DNA from: Ampullaceana balthica
Lineage: Eukaryota; Mollusca; Gastropoda; Lymnaeidae
DNA: 64,000 nt
Assembly (NCBI GenBank): GCA_944989445.1
Contig: CALYLW010000316.1
Span: 310,001-374,000, forward strand
Direction of reading: 5' to 3'
Within the stretch, counting starts at the first letter, position 1, and every line of letters begins with the position of its first letter. Under the pieces are notes generated by a model. That model made no database searches and had not been told where the DNA came from. It saw nothing but the letters and a program-made list of their open reading frames with translations. The position numbers were made by a program, and so were the translations under genes. Of the stretch, positions 50,771-63,996 are shown piece after piece.

Positions 50771-51477
50771 TCAGAGTATCAAATGTTGATACTTTTTTTT
50801 TGTTTTTTTTGGTTTGATCAGGCAACCGAATTCCAGACGGGAAGTGCGAGAATTCTATGTGTATTTTCGTGCATACGGAATAAGAAAAGTGTTTTTATCC
50901 TTATGTCAATCTGAGGTTTGTGTTAGATTATCATTGTATTGTATTTCCAAGTTAGAATTAATTGCCTTATGTATTATTACCACTTTGCTTTTTGTTCTTA
51001 TATTCTCTAGAGCTTCTTGTTTTAATGATGTAACTAATGATGTTACTGTTGTCAATTTTGAATATTCGCCAGTAATGAATCTTGATACCTTTATTATTTA
51101 AATATTAGTTTTGGGTTATCTATGTTTTTCTTTGGTGCAAAGTTCCCATACAGAAGATGCTCATTCTATTACAGGTCTACCCAAAGTAAGGCATCATTTT
51201 AGTTTTATGTTTTTATCACCTCTGTAAACGTTACGCTCCTAAGTATTTTACATTTTTAGATCTATAAATAGAATATCCGGGTATTCCGTCTGGACCATTT
51301 CATTCAAATATTAATATGGTTTCCTAGTACCAGTCTGACGCCACTGAGTATCAGTTATATGATGTGTACATGATAACTAAGTCCACATTTCATATCCACT
51401 CTTCTAATTTCGTAAGCGCCCATGAAGCTTGCACTATCCTATGAAATTAAAAGCTTGCTCCGCGTTAGTGTTTTTGA

Positions 51478-51590
51478 CAATTGTTGATAAAAGCTTTCAG
51501 AATTGTTGATAAAAGCTATCAGAATTGTTGATAAAAGCTATCAGAATTGTTGATAAAAGCTATCAGAATTGATGATTAAAGCTATCAGCT
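51478..51590 (+). repeat. 22-bp minisatellite, 5 units
   Basis: Five units of TCAGAATTGTTGATAAAAGC plus ta, the last diverged. Confidence 0.9.
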
Positions 51591-54052
51591 TTCTGAGACT
51601 AAGCCGTACTCAAATTTTCAATATAAAATTGTAAATCTTATTAACGATACCGTGTCAGTCCCCGTTCATTTACGCCACTCACTTCACTTACTGAACAAAG
51701 TTTTGATTACAATGTTGTTAGAGAATGCCTGTGAAAAAAACCTAAACAAAATTACTAACACAATGTTTTGGCTGCACTGTCAGAGTTGATATATGTAATA
51801 AAATAAAATTATTGAAAACGAAAATTGTTAGGCCAAAACTAACGCATGCATGTCACTAAGATAAATATTGATACAAAATTCACAAGGCCATTTCCTTTTG
51901 GGGTTGTTATTGTAGAGGTTATCTGTATAATGTTTCTTACATGAAGTAATTCATCAATGACTAGTCAGTTTTCTAAGGTAATAGGTGAATTTGACTAAAA
52001 AAGGGTAACAATGTGTTTATATTTTGATTCCATTAACGTGTTATTGTCTTTCCCCTACTGAGAGGAACACATTTTTTAAAAACATTTTTTAACACCCCGA
52101 CTGGTTGCGTAGTTGTTTTTTTTTGCTGAGTCATTTCTTTGCGTTTCCGGCTATTTGAAGGGAAAGTAAGTACTAGACTCAGACCTTTTAAACTCCAATT
52201 TCCCATTAAAAGCAAAAACCAACAAAAACGTTGAATCCGCGGACGACGTCTTGAACACAACGCTATCTAAACATATGTGTTACTATGTCACAATCAAAGT
52301 ACAAATGGAGTTAAATTTTAGGTGAATCAGTCTGTATAATTTATCGTGGACCGTATAAACAATCTTCAGGTTTATGTCTGAAATGGATTTAATACCGTGA
52401 TCGACTTCTTATGAAATACGCTTAAGGTATCTATGAAATCTTATATCAATGCATTCCTTACTTTAAAAAAAAGAAAAAGAGAAAACGCTTGCTTCTTTTC
52501 CGCTTGAAATAGCCTTAAATGGAACCTGCCAACTTTCGGTTGAATTTATTTGATATGTCTAATGTTTACAGACAGAAATCTGGACGTTGCAGACTAATGA
52601 AAAGTGACAAAGACCATCCGGTGGTCTTGTACGGCTGCCCTCGGTGCCAGATTGAATTTACTCTCCAGATAGGCTTAGCTGCACCGCGGGGACGTGCGCC
52701 GTGTCCAGGCTTCCAGTGGTCGACTTAGCGCAACCCGGCTCCCCGATACAGCGACACAGCAGCCCGGGCGCTCTGAGCTCACCGAACCAAGACAACCCGG
52801 GCGCTATAAGCTGACCGAACCACAGCAACCCAGCGATAAGAGAGCACCCGGTGGCCATAAAACTGGAGCTCTTAGCTCCCCATAATAACAATCGGAGGTA
52901 GCTCTGATCTTAACATTACATCGAAATCTGTTGCTTTGAGCTCAAATATCAAGAGGAAACCAGAATGATTTGGGCAGAAAATATTTCCCTCCCGTTAACG
53001 TCACGAATTCCCCCTTGTATTTATTGTTTGTTTCAACCGTAACTATATAGCATTTGTCTTTGCGGCAAATAATTTTTTTCTTCAAAAAGGAAATGCATTT
53101 AGTAGAAGTCATAGGCGCTTAGCTACAAAAAGCTTTGGTATATATCTATAATATATTTATATATTAATATAGATATGTATCTAGTTAAGGCATGTTAGCA
53201 TCTAAATTGTGCTAAGTTGAACCAAAAACGAGAGGAACAGCGACCTTCACACCTCTGCCCTTTGATCCAAAAAGGTCACGAAGCACTTGACACTATTTAT
53301 GTTTTCCTCTGCGTGAAATCCTCGCAGCGTCAAGAAGACAGGCGGGAGTCAGGTCAAGTCAAATGGCGTCATTTTCACGAGGTGCCTCGCGTGACTTTTG
53401 AATTGTACAAAAGCGTTGAACACGAGGCTTTGGCGAGAGAGAAGGAGAACACAAAAAAAAACTCAGACGTTCCTGCATTGAGGACACGACACTGCTTTCT
53501 GGTGTGTGTCAGTGTTCATTTACTATGGACACGAGTGAGGAGGCCGGGGGGACGAGGCCCCTGCTCCAGGGACCGTCCATAAAGATGGCGATGTGTTCAC
53601 ATAAGGCTTTTCTCGACCGGCTCTGGCGGAGATTTGCCCTCCTGTGGGAATCTAAGCCTCGTATTTCGGATTGCGATTCGACAGGAAACGCGGACGTGCT
53701 GCTGTTAACACTCCACCGCGACTCTCACGTTTTTCTTACTCACGGAGCACTCGGACTTCTCCTCTATTTTTCCTTTTAGAAAGCTCGCCCATAACTTCTA
53801 CTCACTTCTCAGACGCTCTAAATTTCAAACTAGGCTCTAAACTTCAGTACTTTTTCTTGTCATCCATTAAGCTTTTTCATTTAAAGCCCGGCGTTGTTGT
53901 TTTTTTTCCTCATATGCTTCACAACTTGTTTTCCAATCTTGCCAGACCCCAGTCGATCCCACACACCCCTTGATCCCTGACCCCGATCATATCATTTACC
54001 GGTTATCCTAATGTTGTTTCTGGATTCTAACGCTTTTTTTTAAATTTAAATT

Positions 54053-54330
54053 TCTATATATATAAATCGCCAGAAATTAGGACAAGCACAAGACAACGCC
54101 AGCAAGCAAGCATGACGAATGACCCTCGCTGGTGTGGTGCAGGGGGGAGGGCAGGCGGTAGCTCGACCGCAGTGCGCATGTCTCGAGACCAACAAAGCGT
54201 CTTGCGTTCACTCGAGTTGCTCTCACTTCTTCGTGGTGCTGTTTTTGTCCGTTCGCCCCCCCCCTCACCCTTTCTTTGCACTATCTATGAGCAAGTCTGC
54301 GGCGTGCGCTACACAGCGGGTCGTATCTAG
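54053..54330 (+). mobile_element. Helitron-like family 1, full-length copy
   Basis: Begins TCTATATATATAAATCGCC and ends GGGTCGTATCTAG followed by T. It is 278 bp, without coding capacity. Interior matches the three - strand copies at 13.5-14.3 kb. The terminal hairpin that is perfect at 13747-13762 is decayed here (only CGCT/AGCG remains). TC start, CTAG end and T on the 3' side fit non-autonomous Helitrons. Confidence 0.65.
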
Positions 54331-56240
54331 TTACATGATATTCAAATATCTATGTACTCAAATTAAATTGAATCCGATATCAACACCCCGTCACAGACCC
54401 GTGTGTCTCGATTCATGAAACGAATATTGAATATTTGTTACCCAGCCATCTCTGTTCTAAACGTCCTTGTTGGTTCTCAGTTGATCTCTTCACTTAAAAC
54501 TGCTGTTTGTTCTTTGTTATCATGCTCGCGTTGCTTAAAAAGCCGTTGAAATGATGTGAATATATTGAGCGTTGTTCTCTCCCCTTTGCTGTCCATCATA
54601 GCTACCACGACTTCACAGCAGAGATCACCTATTCGAGTCCACCCTAAACTTATCCTAATGCTTGATGGTCGGGAGTGAAGTCATTTTATGGTCAGAAAGT
54701 AACGAGTATTTAGAGTTGACCAGTAGAGAAATTCAGGCGCGAGAATAAAACCACGTGATCATATTCACATTATGGTAGTCCTTCCGTTCTTAACTGCATC
54801 CTTTTAAAGTCGAAGATTTTTCAAAATTTACCGTTAAAGCTCCAGTGGTGATCACCATTGTGTACCACATGTGTTAATGATACACGTATGCCAAAGCCAT
54901 TTTCATTAATTTCAAATCGAACACAAAATTCTCCAAACACGCACCCACATATGGGATACCACTCAAAGAGATTAATCATCCGTTTAGTTTAGTTGCTTAC
55001 AGAATATTCTCGTGTTCCGTACCTGAAAAAGTCCGATGAAGCTCTCCAATTTCACTTTAAGTCTATTTAGCCCAGAGATACTCCAATGATTTTTTTTTAA
55101 AGAAGGATTTGGAGAAGAAAAACAAACTGATGTGATCACGACTGTTAAAAAATTCGTTGTTTTACTAACGTGTCGTTTAGTCCGCACTAATTGAACGATA
55201 CAATTTCATATTAAGCATCGATCGGAAACTTGTTGGCATTTCTGAAAAATGTAATTTTATACTTGTTTTATTATATATTTTTTTAGTTGCTAAAAGAAAT
55301 CAATTTTCAAATCATCCTTAATATCAACCAATTACATAGCATTACTGTATCTTCCAGAATATTGTCTATCATATCAACTGACAGAATCATCTTTTGTTTA
55401 CGTCTTTGACTAATTAGTTGTTGTTTTTTAGTTCTTGTTTATCTGTCGCACTTAAGTGATATGTGCCGATTAAATTCAAATAAGAAGACTTTTTTTTCCA
55501 TGGAGGCAAAAGGAAGTTTCATTTCTTAGAGCTTGAAAATTGCTGGTCATGGCGTCTGTCAATTCTAAGACCGGAACACGTCACGTTTCGTGCACAATTT
55601 TGCTGAGAGACAAACATCCAGTGAACTTTGAGCTAATTTTGTCCTTTTCTTTTATTTCCGGTCAACTATCGGCGGAGGGGAAGGTGGTTGGGCAGGTAGG
55701 GAAGCGCAGTATCAGAAGAAAACAAAACTCCTGCCAACCGGGGTACATTTTTGTCTCCTTCTAATCAAATCTCCGGCTAATGGCGTCCGGCTATAACAAC
55801 AGTCTCAAGGAAATATATACGTGTCGCGGCGGTTCATTAATAGGCTTGTCATGCTTTATTGTCGTACGCTGTCAGGGGGCTTTTACCGTATTTGTGCTGT
55901 GTTGGCATACCGCACGGGCAGAAAGCCGCCCTGACGTATTCGTGCTTGCCTTTATTTAAACAAACAGGATGCCCCGTGACGATATCAGGAGAGACCACGT
56001 CTAAGCCCGCAAAAGGAAACACGCTGGACGCTAGTCCCTAGGATCTCCGGGAAGTCCGTATTTATTTATTTGAACTACGATTGAGCCACACCAGCAGCGT
56101 GTGACTTTGACTCGTATTGAAATAAATTAAGTGAGGATTGACATTTGAAACTGTTTTAACAATAAATATTTTTTTAATGAAATGGATGAGGTAATGATGA
56201 TACTTCATCGAGAGTGAGAAGAGAGGGAGCAGGAGAGAGA

Positions 56241-56484
56241 GGCGGTGGTCGAGTGGCAGCGCGCTCGACTGGCGTACCGATGGTCACGGGTTCGAATCCA
56301 GGTGAAGGCAATGATTTGTTCCCGGGGCCTAGGGAAATGCGGCTGGGTAATGCGTGGAACCCACAAAGCCGTGGCATGTGAACGCTGCTTCACTTGCAAA
56401 CAGATGATCTGTCATGGTCTTTGGACGCAATTATCTTCTGAATAGAAGGAGCGTCTGTATAGATAAGATAAGAAGATAAGATAG
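56241..56484 (+). mobile_element. tRNA-derived SINE with GATAA tail
   Basis: The head has an A-box-like TGGTCGAGTGG (56246-56256) and a B box GGTTCGAATCC (56289-56299), an arrangement that fits an RNA polymerase III promoter. The body contains ggctgggtaatgcgtggaac, acagatgatctgtcatggtc and cgcaattatcttctgaatag. The tail is AGATAAGATAAGAAGATAAG. Flanking GA-rich sequence (gaagagaggg.. and gaagagaaag..) may be an imperfect target duplication. It is the best-preserved promoter of the family in this window. Confidence 0.88.
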
Positions 56485-56881
56485 AGAGAGAAGAGAAAGC
56501 AGAGGCGGCCTGGGCAGTACGCGGTGGCTCTGGTGGTTGCCAAAGATAGGACCGAGAGAATTAAATACGCGTATCCTCATGCCGTAAAGAATCCTCTATC
56601 GATGGTTGCTCTACTCGCTACCCCTCCCTAAAGACCGTCTCTGGAGAAAGAGACAGGGAGATGTGACAAACGTGTCGTATTGGCGTCTCTTTGTCTTTGT
56701 TTCTTATGTCGTCATCCTAAAGTTTAAAGGGATATGGTTTATAGTGTGCATGTTTTGTTCCTATTTAATTTTAACAACATTCCCCGTAAAGGCGTTATAG
56801 AAATACATGTGAACCAAGGTTAGATAATTAAATCGTGGAATTGGTGTATTGTTCCCTTTAGAGATCAAGTGTCATCTATGT

Positions 56882-57186
56882 CAGTGCTTCTGAAATTGTG
56901 TGGTCCGCGGACCGGTGCCGGTCCGTGAGCCATCTGCTGCCGGTCCGCAGAAGTTATCAATAAGAAAAGACAGTAAAATGTAATTATTATCCTCTATTTG
57001 CAACCTTTAATACTAACCCTACAGGATATGTCAATTTTACTGCAAAAAGCACATAAAATGAAGCGAATAAAATAAAATAAATTACATTTCGCTACCACGT
57101 CAGTACAGTGATGACAGTTCACCGGTCCCTGGTGCAATGGAAAAATTCCTGCCGGTCCTCCATACTAAAAAGTTTGAGAAGCACTG
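56882..57186. mobile_element. hAT-type MITE, 305 bp
   Basis: Starts CAGTGCTTCT and ends AGAAGCACTG, a perfect 10-bp inverted repeat. The subterminal GC-rich ggtccgcggaccggtgccgg is partly mirrored by accggtccctgg. Flanks ATCTATGT and ATCTTTGC agree at 6 of 8. The interior is an AT-rich non-coding stretch. Confidence 0.85.
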
Positions 57187-57653
57187 ATCTTTGCTGCAAA
57201 GGTCGGAGGGTTTTGATTTTAACATATCCGAATCCAATGATGTATTATTGAAAATTTTAAAATGGATAAGTGTATAATGCTGGTCAAATATCAGGCAGAC
57301 AGACATTGTGATATATATTTCAAATGTGTGGTTGGGGTTGGAAAGTGGGGCCGGGGAGTGAAATCCTTTTAACATTCCGGATTCATATAGCGGTCTTACG
57401 AAATCACGCCCTCGACATTTTTTTCGTATCACGCGATAGTTATCTTAATTCAATACATGTTATAATCAGGGGTTCTACATGTTTATAGTCTTAACGTCTT
57501 TTCACCGGGACCAAACTTAGCTTAGAGAGAAAACCACCAATCTACGTAGCTTATTGTATAGTCGATGCAGATTGTATTTATTGCATTATCGTAGATATGA
57601 CTATAGGCCAGTCTGTACTTTTTCTTTTCTCTTTCTGACTCTTTGACATCCCT

Positions 57654-57763
57654 GTCTCCGCTGTTGATGTCGTCTCCGCTGTTGATGTCGTCTCCGCTGT
57701 GGATGTCGTTCCGCTGTTGATGCCGTCTCCGCTGTTGATGTCGTCTCCGCTGTTGATGTCGTC
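57654..57763 (-). repeat. 18-bp minisatellite, 6 units
   Basis: Six units of CTCCGCTGTTGATGTCGT with one 1-base deletion and single changes. Apparent Thr/Ala/Glu-rich and Gly-Asp-Asp-rich frames on the - strand are period artefacts. Confidence 0.9.
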
Positions 57764-58327
57764 GGCGTCTAGAGAAAAGGGCACTTGCCCATAGGCCATA
57801 CCAAGGATGACGCAAAGTCATCATCTTATTTTTCTTTCTGAAAATATGCGAATAAACTAGTTTGTACAGAGGGTGATTTTAGTCGGGCTTTGCGTCAGGT
57901 AATGAGTAACCTCTGGTGACCAATTGGTCCGAACTCACATGCCCTGCCCTACGTTAGTTGAGTATTAATTCTACTTTGCACTTTTTATAGGTTCGCATAC
58001 ATTGTATAGTTGAGTTGGGGTTGGGGGGGGGGTGGGTGGGGGCAATACAATCAGGTTCAGTTGAAAGAAATATGTTCCAACAAGGTTGGGTAAAATTTGA
58101 AAAACGGAAGCTGGAAAACAAGGAACGTAAAAAAAAGGAGGGGGGGGGGTTGGCTAGAAGCTCTCTTCAGGGAATATACATCAATTATTAACAACATAAA
58201 TCTAAATCAATGAGATGCACTTGAATGGCAGATGACTTTGATTGACCACTCGTTGTTAGCACTGGTTTTACTTGTCCATACAATGCTCTAGTCCTGTCCA
58301 CACAGCTACAAGATACTTATCTTCAGC

Positions 58328-59143
58328 AACTTAACATCAACTGTACTCTACACTGATCTCACAATACACCCATCGATGTCAACTTAACATCAACTTTACT
58401 CTACACTGATCTCACAATACTGCACCCATCGATGTCAACTTAACATCAACTTTACTCTACACTGATCTCACAATACTGCACCCATCGATGTCAACTTAAC
58501 ATCAACTTTACTCTACACTGATCTCACAATACTGCACCCATCGATGTCAACTTAACATCAACTGTACTCTACACTGATCTCACAATACTGCACCCATCGA
58601 TGTCAACTTAACATCAACTTTACTCTACACTGATCTCACAATACTGCACCCATCGATGTCAACTTAACATCAACTGTATTCTACACTGATCTCACAATAC
58701 ACCCATCGATGTCAACTTAACATCAACTGTATTCTACACTGATCTCACAATACACCCATCGATGTCAACTTAACATCAACTGTATTCTACACTGATCTCA
58801 CAATACACCCATCGATGTCAACTTAACATCAACTGTATTCTACACTGATCTCACAATACTGCACCCATCGATGTCAACTTAACATCAACTGTATTCTACA
58901 CTGATCTCACAATACACCCATCGATGTCAACTTAACATCAACTGTATTCTACACTGATCTCACAATACACCCATCGATGTCAACTTAACATCAACTTTAC
59001 TCTACACTGATCTCACAATACACCCATCGATGTCAACTTAACATCAACTGTACTCTACACTGATCTCACAATACACCCATCGATGTCAACTTAACATCAA
59101 CTGTACTCTACACTGATCTCGCAATACTGCACCCATCGATGTC
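58328..59143 (+). repeat. Satellite array of 15 units of 53 or 56 bp
   Basis: Units begin AACTTAACATCAACT and end CACCCATCGATGTC. Eight are 53 bp and seven are 56 bp, differing by TGC before the last CACCC. A second variable site reads TTTACT, TGTACT or TGTATT. Units 7-12 are all TGTATT, and the 56-bp TTTACT form is concentrated in units 2-6, so the array grew by local block duplication. The 816-bp total equals the sum of the unit lengths exactly. Confidence 0.97.
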
Positions 59144-59891
59144 AACGAAACACTTCTCATATATTGCAGCCACACTACATTCATTTATAGCAACTGAACT
59201 GCACTTATCTATTGATCACAACTCCACATACGGTTACATCTTCACTACATTAATCTCTTTCATATCACATTCGATATCAACCTACTCGTAATCCCACCCA
59301 CTCCCACCCCGCCCCACTTAATCCTCCCCCCCCCCGCCCCAAAGCGTGGCATGCCTTGGTTACGATAATAACAGCTGATCTCGTTTCTACGGGGGCGAGA
59401 AGCCGACGGAACCTGTTTCTCGTCAAACTCCCGCCAAGTTGGCAGTAATAAGGGCACGTGACAAGTTGACAGTAACATCCAGCGCCCCCTATATGTTTGG
59501 TGAGAACATCTCTTTGCTATACGTGTGCCGGGCTTGAACACCGGGCACACAAGCGGGCATCCCTAAAAAAAAAGGTATAATAATAATGATAGCAATGCCA
59601 ACATAGGGACATGCCTACATGGTCTCGACCAGCCAACGTGACTAATAAGTGCGATTATTGGGGGGCGGGGGGAGGAGGCGTTTAGTTATTGACCAGTTAT
59701 TTCATTGGGGAAAATGACGTGTTATTTATTAAACAAGACGAGTCTCTGGTAGATCGGGATGAACAATTATGGTATATAGATTATGTATTAATGCATCATA
59801 TGGATGACGGGGAATAGTGTGCGTCTAATATCTTTAAAATATTTGCTCATGTTGCTGGTTTTTGTTTTCTCTCGTGTGTTTGTGGTTTGTT

Positions 59892-59991
<100 letters not shown>

Positions 59992-61418
59992 TGAGTTGAG
60001 ATAAGGATTTGGGGGAGGGAGAAATTGACAGTCTCTTTACTTCCTGCTTTATTATAGTCCACGGATGCTTGGATCCACACTTAAGGATCACACTCTGCCT
60101 GTACAAGTTATCTCTAAACTTCCGGTGTTTGTCTTTGGGTACGCTTAACGCCGTAGATGCGAGTGATTACATGACATATCCCATGACAGATGACACTGCA
60201 CACCCGCGGTGCCATCCGATACTTTTGATTCCGTAGACATTTCCCTGGTATATTTAAGCTTCAACTTTGCTGCAGTTTGTTGAAACCTTTAAAAGACACT
60301 CCAAAACATCAGCATATCTCATCGTTATGTTATGTACGGGACAAGGATTTTGAAATGGCTCTGGAACATTGGCTCCACTTCGATTGAGAGAAATCTAGGG
60401 ACAATGCATAAAATGCACGGGCTGGGAAGCCAAAGAAAAAAAATGGTATTGTCGTCACATAGCCAGCGACAAAGTTAAACAAAATCTTTTCGAACGATAT
60501 TTTTTTTTAAACAAAGTAATAGCATCTCAATCTTGCTCCATTTTTCGTTGCAGCAAAGAAATTATCGAAGGTAAAGCAACTTTCAATTGGTAGTCCCTTG
60601 AGTTGATGTTTACTGAATAATATATAAATAACAATTGAAATAAAAGACGGTATCTATTCCTTTAAAAATTAAATAGTGTTTTATAAACTTTTTAAATAAA
60701 AACAATTTTTTTCCTCTCCAGAAAGTGATAGATACAGCGCTCCTTTCAAATAATGCCCCCCTCCCACATACGAGTACACGCATTTTTACAACCATATTAG
60801 AGAAATTGGCTACAAAAATGTTTTTATTTTATTTCTTTAAATTAATTGTGAGAATAATTATAGCTTTTTTAAATAAAAAAAAATTTGGTGAGGTCAAAAA
60901 TGGTTTGAATATCTTGTCATATGATCTCATGGCTACAGGTAATATCAATGAAGATGTTTATTCAAGATATAACAATTAATGTATCAGTTTGTCTACTAAC
61001 ATTCTGCTTTAAAGTGCTACCCCAAGCGGAAAATCCGCGCATTACCCCAAACCTACGTCATTTACTCCAAGAACTTTTTAAACCAGCGATGGTCGCACTT
61101 TTCATTGGGTCGTGAAACTTTTAAGGCCTACGCCTTTAAAAAATCAACCCCAGTGCAAGCACAAACATGTCGACTTTAAAAAAAAATCTATTCGCTGTAG
61201 GCTTACGAGGGCCGCACACAAAACCGTATTGAAACGCATATGGCCCGTGGTCCGCATGAAGCCCGCGGGCCTTAATCTACCCACCCACCTTAAATTACCA
61301 GGGCACCTGTAAGGTACGCGGTTGAATTGAAAAATAAACACGTGTTTACTGTGAAATAAACAACACAGCATGAGGTCGCAAACGTTTCATTTCCACCTCT
61401 TTCTTTCATCTGTTTCAG

Positions 61419-61486
61419 AAAATGTCAACGAGCAGTTGAAGAAAGCCACTGGCATCATCGTTGTAAGGTCGGGAGTAGGTCGAGAT
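61419..61486 (+). CDS. PTPRN-like: PTPRN/IA-2-like receptor pseudophosphatase, luminal-domain exon C
   Basis: Internal exon of 68 bp, between acceptor TTTCATCTGTTTCAG and donor GAT|GTGAGT. The first two bases complete the Gln codon from exon B, and the exon ends on a codon boundary. The product is NVNEQLKKATGIIVV then RSGVGRD. Vertebrate members have a helix ending in a Thr/Ser-Gly-Leu turn, a short strand and Thr-Gly-Val-Gly at the corresponding end of the mature ectodomain. In the family a short linker and the transmembrane helix follow. No hydrophobic exon of that kind is visible to the end of the window, so the membrane span and inactive phosphatase domain must lie further downstream. Confidence 0.87.
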
Positions 61487-61501
61487 GTGAGTATCTATTC
61501 A

Positions 61502-61540
61502 TGACATCATCATGACATCATCATGACATCATCATGACAT
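61502..61540 (+). repeat. ATGACATCATC tandem repeat
   Basis: About three and a half units of ATGACATCATC, beginning 15 bp after the donor of exon C. Confidence 0.85.
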
Positions 61541-62094
61541 CACAGGGATGGGGTTGCCTGCGCATAACGTACTAAGTGTTACTTGACAAGTTTTTAACGG
61601 GACAGCCTTGTAGAAAAACCGTAACTGCAGTTGTAATAGAAGTTATAGTCAAGTAACAAGGCTTTTAACACACTCTGTGTTCTAGTTAACAACTGTCTTT
61701 AATCACTCTATAACATCAACTGGGATCAACTGCACAATCAACCACCTAAGCGGCTCGTATGCAATCAACCTCGGTCACCTCTTGAACCGTACATTTATAG
61801 TCGGATCCCCTCCAAGTCCATGACCACGCACGCTTACAGTTCACATCACAAACCACGTGTTTCATTCTAGGTCACGTCCTTGCATGCTCATACAATGTAA
61901 ACACAACAACGCGTCTCTCACAGCAGTGATGTGGCTTCCGCAATATATTTCTATGATAAAACCACTGTCTTGGATGGCCTTTATAACACCTCCCCCAAAG
62001 ACGTTTGAGACATTTGAGTGTGACTACTTTTAATATTACTTTTAATAAAGGTGTTAATAACTATCATAATTATTTTTTAAAAATATAACTTATA

Positions 62095-62458
62095 GGCTCT
62101 GTCATTTCTAAAACCGGAAAATGTCATAGCTCAATGAGTAATGTTCTATTTTTATATTAAATTTAAGCGGAACAATGTTTTGAAGCATACATACAGTCGA
62201 ATTAAAATGTTCTTAACATTGTTAGCATAGTAAAATTATTAACCTGTTTTTTTTTCCCTTTTCAAGTCCAATAAGCTGTCTTAAATTAAGGAATAATTGA
62301 CAAATAGCTGATCAGATACATCCTTCTCAATATACCTACATTTATATATTGACTCGTATCTTTTATTTATTTTTTTTATTAAACTTGTCTTTAAAAATAT
62401 ATATACATAGCCCAAATATTTTTATTTTTAGATATCCGCCATATTATGACAAGGCCTG
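62095..62458. mobile_element. Small TA-flanked MITE, copy 2 (inverted relative to copy 1)
   Basis: The ends are AGGCTCTGTCAT-like and ATGACAAGGCCT-like, diverged from the 11-bp termini of copy 1, with TA next to each end. Interior stretches (gttagcatagtaaaatta, ccaataagctgtcttaaat, gactcgtatctttta) are reverse complements of those at 651-987. Confidence 0.6.
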
Positions 62459-63953
62459 TATAAGTTATTCGTCAAATTTTGGAACATGAGACTTTTCAGT
62501 AACAGTAAAATAAATCTCAGATGTATTTAAAATATTGTCGGGCCTTAACAAGCGGATTAACGTTCTTAAAAGACAAGCGTCCGTGTCCAATATCCTTAAC
62601 TTGACTTCCCGCCATTCTGTTTAGATGAGGTAGCGATGATGGCATGGAAAGTAAGGTAGACAACCGAGTATTGAAAGGAAAATGCCTAAAGACTGATGAA
62701 GCATCGTTTTGTTGAATACGTTTCAGCATTTCATACTCAGAGAACATCTGACGCTGTGGAGTGATTTATTGAGAAAACAAAATTATATTATCTCGTGTCG
62801 GGCAAAGGGGCAGAAGTCTCGAAATTGTTGAGCCTTAAAAGGTAAATGAAAGACGGTCCCTAGGGTATCGCAGCCCCCGCCATTTTGACAGGTGAATGGA
62901 GATAATGTCGCTGATTCCTTCCAAAAACAACAAAAAATCAAAATTTAAAATGTGACCGCAGATAGCAACAAAACGATTTTACTTGCCCATTTTAAACCTA
63001 AATTATTTGAAGCTTTTTTTGATCTAGAACTAAGAATATCCTACCTCTTTAAAAACATGTTTCTGTTGTTAAATATCAACGAATTAGATATATTTTATTT
63101 ATTTTAAAGAATTACAGGAACTTTTTTTTTAAAGCAGTATCTTTGGCTTAAGTATTTTAATGATTAGAACCAATATCAAGACACAGAGAACATTCTAAAG
63201 GGGAGTAACTGATATATTTCGTCTGACTACTCGTGTTCCTGTTCAATTCTTCCACTTGATACGGAATATTCCAGGCCAGAAAAGAAAAAAAAACCAACGA
63301 AACTAGTTTTTAACAGTTAACCCTTACGCTGAATGTCAAACGTCTCGTGTTCAACTTGAAATCCAACCATTGTCTTCGACACCATCTCACGAAGTCGTCC
63401 TCTCCATGTGGCCTTATGCGCTTTTCTCAGTTTGCTATAATAGCCCCATGCATTTCAATTAGCAATCCCTAAATTAATATCATTGAATACCATTCATCGA
63501 ATAATAAACTTCAAGCAAGAAATGCTACTCACGCCTTTAAAAGGACACTGTTGTGTGTGTGTGTGTATGTGTGGGTGGGTGGGTGGGTGGGGGACGTTTT
63601 CTCCCGTTTTACCTCGTCCATTTCTCTCCTTCCTCCCTTCCCCCACCCCCCACCCCGTGGCTATCATTTTGAAAAGAACCGGATTCTTCCGAGCCTGTAA
63701 AAAGCCCCGAGCCAGCCACTGTTCGGCTGGTGATCGATGATTGGTGCAAGGGTAGAGAATAATTTGCTACTATTCAAGGGATTTTAGGAAGAAAATGGCG
63801 GACCGGAAGCCTTAGCCTTTAAAGTTTATTGTTACCATGGAAACGACGGCGGATACAGAGCACCGCGACAGACATCTTGGCTAATAGGCATTTTCTCTTC
63901 GTCTCATCCTCTTTCTGTCTCTTCTCTGTTTTGTGTCTCACCCCCCCCCTCTT

Positions 63954-63956
<3 letters not shown>

Positions 63957-63996
<40 letters not shown>

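Noticed and set aside
53217..53582. 121-codon open frame on the + strand
   Set aside because: No domain recognised, no supported splice context in phase with the gene, and its right part runs into a MITE-like end.
53569..53586. Third Harbinger-like MITE
   Set aside because: Only one terminus-like word is present and no opposite end with a matching flank was found.
61085..61290. Possible hAT element with GC-rich ends
   Set aside because: GC-rich words resemble hAT subterminal sequence but no pair of ends or target duplication could be fixed.
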